Assembly: GCA_027886185.1 (NCBI GenBank)
Contig: WOAB01000093.1
Coordinates: 3,596,001 to 3,660,000 of the forward strand
DNA: 64,000 nucleotides
Reading direction: 5' to 3'
Origin: Rheum nobile
Taxonomy: Eukaryota > Streptophyta > Magnoliopsida > Caryophyllales > Polygonaceae
Position 1 is the stretch's first letter. Every line of letters starts with the position of its first letter. The translations under genes and the position numbers were made by a program. Under the pieces are notes generated by a model, which saw only the letters and a list, made by a program, of their open reading frames with translations, ran no database searches and had not been told where the DNA came from. Below are positions 55,907-64,000 of the stretch, piece by piece.

Positions 55907-57086
55907 TCTATAACTATATATATTAAACCTTACTCTTTTTGAGTTACTAGAGCGTTTTTAGGCTTAGGTTGTTGAAGTTTGATTTTTTTATTTTTTCATT
56001 TATTATTATCATCTTTATTAATTTTATTTTGTTTTAATTTAATCAAATTTAAACTCTAAAATTCTATAAAATCTTAACCAAATCTCATCAAATTGACTTT
56101 ATTCTTAAAAATAAATTAGCTTATTTCTTTTAAAAACACGTATGAACTAATCTAAACCTTATATTTGTTTATATATTAAATTTCACATTTATTTTCTATC
56201 ATGAAGATAAAAATATATAATTATTTTAACTTTATATCATGGTCATACATAGTATTCATAGTCAATATAAAAATAGACGTTTTTTTACAAGAACGGTGAA
56301 ACCTAAGATAATTTTAATAATTTATTATGATTATGTTATTTCTTAACCGCAAATTATTAATATGAATCAAATCTTGATACACTTAACAAACTTTATTTTT
56401 TTTACTTATTTTACCATTACTGATACAAAAACCTTCATAAATGTCTATGTGTTAGTTTAAACTAATAAGTTTCAAAATCTTAATTTATTGACCTCATCAA
56501 ATCCTACGAGATCTTCCTAACATCATCTTATAATTTTACTTCTCTAGAATTTTTGTGCTAACAAATCTATATAGTTGTTATCATACACAATTAAATTTAA
56601 GATATCTCAATTAATTTTTAATTGTTAACTTATCTATCAAAATTTGAAATTAATTTAATATCTTCAAAATTTCAACTCAACTTAAAATTTAAAAATAAAT
56701 AATATTATTCGTGGATTGAATTAACTGATATTTATAATCATAAATATATATTTTGAATTAATAAGAAAATATGAGCTATAATAGACATGAAGTAAAAAAA
56801 TATTCAAAAACATAAAAAAATGACTTTTTACTTACAATTCATATATTTGTTTAAAAGATCTAAATATTTTTAGTATAATTTACAACTATCACATCTCTCA
56901 ATTTAATATTGTTGATAAAAAAAGCTATGTTAATTTAAAATTAAAAAGTTGTGATTTATTTTTAATTTTTTTTTCCAAAAAGAGGGTATAAAACTCAAGT
57001 AAATACTAAAGAGCTAAGAAGAAATTCCCTAAAATGATATTAGTCTGCTTTGAAATCTATGAGGAGGCTCATCAAAATCAATATAA
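55907..57086 (+). other. AT-rich sequence starting with a Helitron-like 5' terminus
   Basis: A|TCTATAACTATATATATTAAAC at 55907 is followed by TTTTTGAGTTACTAGAGCG, which recurs at the next candidate end. No 3' terminus was found for it before 58574. Confidence 0.35.
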
Positions 57087-58574
57087 TCTATATACATATT
57101 AAATTCATCATCTTTTGAGTTACCAGAACGCTTTTCGGCCCACTTTATTTATGTGCAAGAGTATGATTTTTTTTTAATTTGTTATTATATCAAATTACAT
57201 AGAAAAATTTTAATAAATAAATCTTAACAAAATCTGTGCCAACAAATCATAACAAAATGACTTTTTACTTACAATGTAATATTATTTATTTAATTAAGCA
57301 AAATGTTTTGATTTGATTAGTTGAGATCTCATTATTAACTATTAATACATTAATATTTAATTAGCTTTTTTTATACGACTACAATTTCACGATCTTTATG
57401 AAGTCATATGTCGAGCTTCAACTTACGTTATGAACATTAAATTTTGTGCGTTCAAGTAAATTTAAACCAAGCTAACTATAAAATAACTTATACTGATAAT
57501 GTAATACATCAAATACCTTTTTTCTATTTATAATTGATTATGTATTTTTGTTTTCACGATCTCATCAATTCCATACGATGAAAGAGAAAGTGAATCAAAT
57601 GAGTTGGATCGGAAACCATGCATCCAAAATCCCGTATATATAAATACACTCACAAATTTAGCTATATACAACTTATGATTAATAGTGTACTTCATTTTCA
57701 TAACACAATCAAATTATTCATTTCTCAATTCATCTTAATCATAATAAGCTTTTTTGACATGTAAAATTGTAGTTTTCCCTTCATTCTTTATACGTTAGTC
57801 ACTTCTTTTAGCAAATTTTCAACAGATTATTTTATAGTGTTTCGGATATTATTTTTATTATAGACATCAAACGAAAGTTTTAAATTTAAATATTATTTAC
57901 TTGATGTGAGAAATTTGTTTATTGTTCATGATATCAATTATTTTGTTCGTGGTTTTAAGTTGCTTACATTTCCCTGAATAACAATTCTTTTTAAGCATTG
58001 AGCAAATTTAACCAACGTTAACATTCAGAAGCTCATTGCTCAACAAAGATCACTCAAAGCTAATATAAATGTACATTGAAATAAATTGATGATTTTGATG
58101 ATTTTGATAATTATTTAAATTTATTAAAAGCTTAATTAATAATTGTTATATTAAATTTTATAATTGTTTATATTGAATTGATAAAACACGATTTTTAATC
58201 AAAAAGATCATTCTTACCAAAAAAAGCTTACCCATATTTTTCACTAAATATTTTAATTTTTTTGTATGTTCAATTATATATCTTCTAATATTATATGCTG
58301 GTGTGATAATATATCACTTCAGCATATCATTTCTCTTTTAGTTTCTACAAATTTATTATGATACAGGTGAACAATATTGTTCAAATTTTTTTCATTTTTA
58401 CTAATATTATGAGTATATGATTAATATTTTTTAATAAAATATATATAAATTTTGTATGGTTTATATTAATATATTATAATTTTATTAGATATATACGTAA
58501 AAATAATATTAAAGCTATACTAAAACAACACTTTAATAAAAATATCCCGTGCATGGCACGGGTTATGGACTAGT
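57087..58574 (+). mobile_element. Candidate non-autonomous Helitron
   Basis: The 3' end is convincing: hairpin CCCGTGC-ATG-GCACGGG (58547-58563), then TTATGGA, CTAG (58571-58574) and host T. The nearest 5' end is A|TCTATATACATATTAAATTC at 57087; alternatives are 55907 and 50659 (A|TCTATACATATATATATTAA). The last would make an element of about 7.9 kb enclosing elements A and B. Interior very AT-rich with no coding sequence. The extent is therefore uncertain although the 3' end is good. Confidence 0.55.
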
Positions 58575-58591
58575 CGTCCTTAATATATATG

Positions 58592-59728
58592 GGAAAAGTT
58601 CAAATGAGGACAGCTCCCCGTGTCAGGACTCAGGATGCACCAAGCGCGTCCAAAAATTCGGCCCGGCCGAATTATTCGCGAATTTTTGCCAAATTATTCG
58701 GCAAAAATTCGCGAATTTTTCGAAAAATATTTTTCAAAAATTCGATTTTTTGCAAAAAAAATCGATTTTGTGTGCATATGAAATACACTGTTGTGTGCAT
58801 ATGTCAGAACGTATGTGTGCATATGTCAGGCTCGGTGTGTGCATGTGGTTTTCAGAATGTGTGCATGTCTGGGAACAGTTGTTAATGCTAGAGACATGTG
58901 TGCATATCAAATACACATCTGTGTGCATAAAAAGTGTGTGTGCACATATAACCAACAAGGTGGATGATTTTCTGGGTATGAACATATGATTTCTGCGGTA
59001 TGAACACATGATTCCTGGGCTTATATTTGATACGCACACGCACATAGTGGATATGCACACAACAAGGTGGATGATATGCACACAATAGTCTATTTGACAT
59101 GCACATAACGAGTATTTGATATGCACACATGGTTTGTGTGCATCAACACTTGAGACCATATGCACACACGAGGTATGCACACGATAGTTTAATGGATATG
59201 CACACGACAGGTTATTTGGTATGCACACATGGTTTGTGTGCATCAACACTTGTTTCCATGTATGCACATGACTTGAGACCATATACACACACGGGGTCTG
59301 CACACGATAGTATAATGGATGTGCACACGACAAGTTATTTGGTATGCACACACATGTGTGCATACCAACACTTGTTTTCGGGTATGCACACGACCCGAGA
59401 CCATATGAACACACGGAGTATGCACACAGCAGTATAATTGATGTGCACACACAGGTTATTTGATGTGCACACAAGTCCTCTAGGTATAAACACTATATTA
59501 AAGGCATTCACAATTTCAGAAACCATATGCACACACACATAGTAACATATGCACACAACAATGCATCTGATATGCACACACACATTATATGATATGCACA
59601 CAAAATCGATTTTTCTGGGAAACATTTTGACTTGGAAAAAATTTTGGCCGAATTATTCGCGAATTATACGCGAAAAATTCGCGAATAATTCGGCAATTGT
59701 ACTGCAAGGCCGAATTGAAGCTTTTCCC
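58592..59728. mobile_element. Inverted-repeat element E with palindromic arms
   Basis: Ends GGGAAAAGTTCAAATGAGG and (reverse complement) GGGAAAAGCTTCAATTCGG. The arms (58650-58765 and 59640-59720) are rich in TTCGCGAA, GCCGAATTATTCG and AAAATTCGCGAATTTT palindromes. The centre is an array of TGTGTGCATATG words. The flanks are TA-rich, and no clear TSD was found. No transposase. Confidence 0.65.
58765..59600. repeat. TGTGCATATG array, orientation switching near 59000
   Basis: Plus-oriented TGTGTGCATATG to about 58945, then reversed CATATGCACACA to 59600, over thirty copies in all. Apparent Cys-rich frames across it are repeat artefacts. Confidence 0.85.
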
Positions 59729-60035
59729 TATAAGGGCGCGCGCCTCCGCCACTGTTCACTCCGTTTTTTTTTGTTTTTCCCTCCAATTTTTCCCTCTTCT
59801 CTCATGCATATTCAATCCTATCATGAAGCACCGTCCTCACCGGAACCGGACCCAATATATATTACTTTTAAGATGATCACGTCTTTAACGTAAAAGTTAT
59901 TATTATTTTTTTAGTTACAAATCATCTCGTCCTTGAAATTTCGATTTAAATTGAAACCAAAATTTTATTTCATAACTTTTTAACTAACCACCTCTCCGAA
60001 TTTGTTATAAATTAATATATATATATATATAATAA

Positions 60036-61437
60036 GGGAGAGCTTCATGTGAGGAGCACCCTTAGGGTGAAACATGAGGAGCATTTTAGATCATTCATTT
60101 TAATATTACCATACACTCTACCACACTCAATCCCGGTCAATGGTCAGCGTTGACCGGTCAACGGTCAACGTTCACCGGTCAAATGCTAGTTTTTTTTTTT
60201 TTAAAAATTTATTTTTTTATACACGTTTTCGTTATAAAATTTATATGAAAAGAATTGAACAATTTGTTCTTAAAGTTGAACAATTGTATGTTTAAAGTTG
60301 CACAATTAAAATTCGAATAATATTAAAGTTGAACAATTGTACATGAAAAGTTGAACTATTGTATCTTAAAGTTGAACAATTTTTTTTTATAGTTCGACAA
60401 CTGTGTTCGCTATGTATATAAATTTGAACAATTGTCTCTTAATGTTGAACAATTTTATTTTTTTATAAGTTTTTTAGTTGTACATGGCCGTTTTTGCCGT
60501 TTTTTATTTTCCTATACATTTATGATTTAGGGTTTATGTTTTGAACATTTTTTAGTTGTATTATGTTTATATTACATTATAAACAAAACTTCAAGTTTAT
60601 TTGACAATTGTTAAAATATTAATGAAGTATTGTCTAATCTATCTTTTGTTATAAGTTTGAATTTTCATGCAATTTAAATTGTTCAACTTTTCTGGTTCAG
60701 TTGTTTAACTTTATATATTGTTAAAAAAGTTGTTCAACTTGTATGATACAATTGTTCAACATTAAGATATAATTGTTAAATTTTCTTGGTATAATTGTTC
60801 AACTTTATATATTGTTCAAATAATATTGTTCAACTTTCAACATACAATTGTTTAAATTTAATAAGAAAATGTTCAATTTTTTAATTAAAATTTTATGATA
60901 ACAAAAAAAAAGGAAAAAACTTGCCCAAAAAAAATAAAAAATAAAAATTGCTTAGTGAAACAGTTGTCTAACCATAAAAATGAAATTGTTCAACTTTAAG
61001 ATACAATTGTTCAACTTGTTTGTACAATTGTTCAACTTTATATATTGTTCAAAAAACTTTGTTCAAATTTTAATATATAATTGTTCAAGTTTAATAAGGA
61101 ATTGTTCAACTTTTTTAATTACAATTTTATGATAAAAACGTGTAGAAAAACAAAAAATTAAAAAAATTAAAAAAACAATTTTTTTATTTAAAAAAAAAAT
61201 TTTAAAAAAAATCCGGACAAAAATCTGTTTGACCGGTCAACGTTGACCGTTGACTGGTCAACGCTGACCATTGACCGGTCAATTGTCAGATGTTGACCAT
61301 GGGATATGATTGTGTGTAAGAGGGTGTATGTTTGCTATGATGGATGTTACATCATAGCCTTCCATTGTCCCAAAATGATTGGCTCTCATTCCTCCTCACG
61401 TTTCACCGTAAGCATCCGTTTCACCGGAGCCTGACTC
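60036..61437. mobile_element. Inverted-repeat element C in a TA microsatellite
   Basis: Ends GGGAGAGCTTCATGTGAGGA and (reverse complement) GAGTCAGGCTCCGGTGAAAC converge on a shared TTA(G/C)GGTGAAAC and TGAGGAG. Inner GGTCAACG dyads (GACCGGTCAACG...) lie at 60138-60180 and 61227-61300. The core is an array of GTTGAACAATTG words, reversed in the right half. (TA)n is on the left and TATATAA on the right. Confidence 0.7.
60240..61120. repeat. GTTGAACAATTG array, orientation switching near 60620
   Basis: AAAGTTGAACAATTGT words on the left half, and ACAATTGTTCAACTTT on the right half; about twenty-five copies. Confidence 0.85.
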
Positions 61438-61926
61438 TATATAACAATTAATACTTGCCGTTATCAATTCAAATTAAAAATTGTCGATTTGAACCGAAAC
61501 CAAATTTCGGAAACATGAAGAATAGAAAATGGTTGCAAGAAATATTATATTTTCTATTCAAGTTCAGTTCGTTTACTTTTTATCAGTTCGAATTGAAAAA
61601 AATGTTAATTTTTAGTTCGGTTCTTTTTTTCTGAAATTTGATCTTAGTTTAAATCGACAATTTTTCAATTTGAATCGGAATGAACAATTTTTATATTATT
61701 TTATAAATATTAGTTTATAACAAATTTGGAGAGGTGATTAATAAAACAAATATGAATAGAATAAATGATCCCGTTTTAAATCAACATATTTTCTGAAATC
61801 CGATTTTGATTTAAATTGAAAAGAAAAAAATCTCCCGGACAAGATGATCTCATACAAAGCAAATTATAACAAATATTATACACGATTTCTATTTCACGCA
61901 CCGGCAAAATTCATATTTCACGCACT

Positions 61927-62045
61927 GGTTCGTCCGTCACGTATCATATGCATCCGTCCGTGACGGACCAAATGAATTCATACGTGACGCACGGATCAAC
62001 TTGGTCTGTCACGGACGGATTCATATGGTACGTGACGGACGAACC
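61927..62045. repeat. 119-bp hairpin with 38-bp arms
   Basis: Arms 61927-61964 (GGTTCGTCCGTCACGTATCA...) and 62008-62045 are inverted repeats with about two mismatches. The loop again contains CACGTA/TACGTGACG-like words. No TSD was identified. Confidence 0.85.
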
Positions 62046-62384
62046 TCTAAACCAGAAAATTGAATGTTACTTGTCCCCACCTAACTACATTAACTATCCC
62101 GTCAAATCTCATCAATATTACGTCTGTCGTTGTCGTAAACTGAACGAGATTAAATTTGATTGAATGGAAGACGAATCGATAATCCGAAGAACGATGTATG
62201 TTATTCTCCCTCAAACTTGTGGAGGCCAAAGTTTTGTTAACAGGCACCCCTAGGGCTAGAAAAGAAGATACAATATATATATATCTCAACACGTAATTAC
62301 CCTTCTGCCCTTATCAATTAGGTTAGACCTAAATCACCATTAATTATATCATTAATTACCGATTTAATACTAAAATCCTCTATC
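62046..62384 (-). repeat. Probable 3' LTR of a minus-strand Tat-like element (inner end uncertain)
   Basis: The LTR start on the minus strand is TGATAGAGGATTTT at 62385, directly after the polypurine tract CGAGGGGCAAAT, the same arrangement as at 47583-47600. The other end was not located; it may lie anywhere near 62160-62200. Confidence 0.45.
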
Positions 62385-62385
62385 A

Positions 62386-63073
62386 ATTTGCCCCTCGAAT
62401 TTCCGGAATCATCTCGAATCCGGGGATTCGATCCCTAAAGGACGACCGCCATTACCGGGCCTAACGCTTACTGCTGCTGCCTAGAATTTCTGCATAGCTT
62501 AGTCATTATCCTGCACGATTAAATGAATTAATGCGTACGCCGCTCCATACCCTGCAAATACGCGGCGTTGTTTTTGTTTTTGTGCCCCGTTAATACCGGA
62601 AACATGATACGGGATTCCCCGGCCGATGCCTCCGCCGGATGTCAAGGACACCAACGTGAGGCTCCCATGCCCCGGTCCCATCATGCACCTACCGACTTAT
62701 TAACGGTGAGTGAGCTCTTGGGATATACCTCCCCCGGGCGCTCGAGACACCGATAGGGATTACTTGCCCCTAGAGCCCACCCTCTGAGCGTATGGAAAGC
62801 TAGGAGGGGTTATTTGCCCTCCCAACTTGTTCCTAATACAAAACATGTACAGACAAGCATTCAAATGCATTCAAACGCAGATCGATCTAATAAAAAACGC
62901 TGCAACCATCAAACCACACAATGCAAAACTCATGACAGAAAAAACCGTCATAAACAAAAGTAAAGACGAAAGTGTTCAAGGGCGAACCCCCCGGGGCCTC
63001 ATCAAAACCTCTTCACAGGAAAACCTCATGGGAAAAACCATGCGAAGAGGGAAAAGAGTACCCCTGCTGCGTC
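62386..63073 (-). other. 3' untranslated region of the minus-strand Tat-like element
   Basis: No gene. Shares GTTTTTCCCATGAGGTTTTC with the relative at 46372-46392. Otherwise GC-richer, unrecognised sequence. Confidence 0.55.
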
Positions 63074-64000
63074 TCATATGTAGAACTTCTTCAAGCTGAA
63101 GATGTTCTAGGTCCGAGGGATCTCCCTCCCGTCCATATCTTCCAGCTTGAACAACCCGTTGCCTAGATCTGCCACGACTCTGTAAGGACCCTCCTAGTTG
63201 GGACCGAGCTTCCCTTCCGTCGGGTCCTTTGTATTTCCCAAGACCTTCCGAAGGACGAAGTCTCCCACCGAGACCGGGCGTGGCCTAACGTGCTTCCCAT
63301 GGAGCTTGATCAGCTCCTGCTGGTAAGCCGCCAATCGTACCGCCGATGTCTCTCTCTTTTCCTGTAGAAGATCGAGGTTAGAGCCGAGCGCCTCATCATT
63401 CCCGCCTTGCTGGAAGGCGGTGGTGCGCACACCAGGAAGGCCTATCTCCAAGGGAATCACTGCGTCAGTGCCGTACGTCAGCGCAAAAGGAGACTCTCAA
63501 GTAGAGCGTCGGGGTGTAGTCCGGTGAGCCCAGAGGACCGCAGGAAGCTCCTCCGCCCACCTACCCTTTGCCTGGTCCAGTCTCTTCTTGATTCCATCCA
63601 GGAGCGCCTTGTTGGTGGCTTCAGCCTGCCCGTTAGCCTGCGGATAAGCTACAGATGAGTAAAAGTTCTTAATTCCAGAACCTGCACAATAAGTTTTAAA
63701 AGCGGCACTGCTAAACTGAGTGCCATTGTCATAAACCAAAGCATGTGGAATTCCAAAACGGGTAATAATAAACTCCCAGACGAAGCCAATGATGTCAGTA
63801 TCTCTAATGTTCGCTAAGGCCTTCGCCTCAACCCACTTCGTGAAATAGTCTGTAGCCGTAACCAGGAAACGCCTATTCCCCGTTGCTTTGGGGAAAGGAC
63901 CTACAATATCCAGCCCCCACTGAGCAAAAGGCCACAGGCTCGTCAACGGGTGCAGGTCTCCTGCCGACAGATGTATCTGTTTGGCGAACCTCTGGCATTT
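63074..64000 (-). pseudogene. Integrase of a Tat-like Gypsy element, 5'-partial in window
   Basis: One minus-strand frame from the window edge: KCQRFAKQIHLSAGDLHPLT, then the catalytic core WGLDIVGPFPKATG, VYDNGTQFSSAAFK and YPQANGQAEATNKALLDGI, supplying the D, D and E residues. After TGA at 63499-63497 the frame continues with LTYGTDAVIPLEIGLPGV, and the C-terminal domain VSVGDFVLRKV and GKLGPN. A TAG at 63194 replaces Trp, another TAG replaces Trp near 63110, and the frame ends LKKFYI at 63074. Known role: insertion of element DNA into chromosomes. Three stops prevent a full protein; the start is outside the window. Confidence 0.88.

Larger units (their letters stand above)
59928..61850. 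mobile_element. Inverted-repeat element H, enclosing element C
   Basis: The left arm near 59928-60020 (ATCTCGTCC, TTTAAATTGAAA, CACCTCTCCGAATTTGTTATA) is the inverted counterpart of 61690-61850 (TATAACAAATTTGGAGAGGTG, TTTAAATTGAAAAG, GACAAGATGAT). The exact termini and TSD are not resolved. A TA repeat within it holds element C. Confidence 0.5.
62385..64000 (-). mobile_element. Tat-like Gypsy element, 3' end, minus strand, truncated by window edge
   Basis: The integrase remnant at 63074-64000 and a 3' UTR resembling that of the element at 41617-47992 run on the minus strand towards the LTR near 62385. The rest of the element lies beyond 64000. Confidence 0.8.

Noticed and set aside
58734..59474. 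A 246-residue Cys- and His-rich minus-strand frame
   Set aside because: It is the translation of the TGTGCATATG array of element E; the Cys pattern follows the DNA repeat.

Overview
The window is nuclear DNA of a flowering plant, probably a eudicot. It is made almost entirely of nested, decayed transposable elements: Copia, Athila/Tat-type and chromovirus-like LTR retrotransposons, plant LINEs, a tRNA-derived SINE, CACTA (En/Spm), Mutator-like inverted-repeat elements and Helitron-like ends. No intact host gene was found. The only long uninterrupted, family-recognisable coding frame is a 937-residue Gag-protease at 31176-33989. All boundaries were read by eye; where a target-site duplication (TSD) is quoted, both copies were seen.

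Layout, left to right. 1-15034: the 3' part of a Copia-type LTR element (degenerate gag at the left edge, 3' LTR at 14127-15034), split by an 11.5-kb CACTA transposon (2431-13959, 26-bp terminal inverted repeats, TSD CAG). The CACTA element carries on its minus strand a broken TNP2-type transposase and a second multi-exon gene that joins a plant En/Spm (Transposase_24-like) region to a Ulp1-type cysteine protease region. It also holds two small plus-strand exons that look captured from a host gene. 16201-19640: a minus-strand LINE whose RNase H is split by a solo LTR (16545-18055, TSD ATTTC). 20560-28090: a plus-strand LINE split by a chromovirus-like LTR element (21443-26847, TSD GTAGA) that has lost reverse transcriptase and integrase.

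28090-37500: three-level nesting. A LINE fragment holds a GC-rich poly-A retroposon, which in turn holds an Athila-like gag-protease-only element (29718-36779). 37640-41598: LINE debris, a candidate Helitron, a Mutator-type MITE with a 10-bp TSD, and a SINE with its TSD. 41617-47992: a Tat-like Gypsy element with an internal deletion fusing the second RNase H to the integrase tail, and with long tandem-repeat arrays in its 3' untranslated region. 48029-61850: a cluster of inverted-repeat DNA elements, several inserted in TA or TTA microsatellites and filled with short-motif arrays, mixed with Helitron-like termini. 62385-64000: the 3' end of another Tat-like element on the minus strand.

The elements do not form a cellular pathway. 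The most unusual signals are (i) a 14-bp dyad, ACGGCG-N2-CGCCGT, repeated in the LTRs, the gag coding sequence and the 3' UTR of one retrotransposon family; (ii) an analogous but different dyad array (half-sites CCGCAC and GTGCGG) on a 75-bp period in the Tat-like element; and (iii) the microsatellite-embedded inverted-repeat elements with internal motif arrays.
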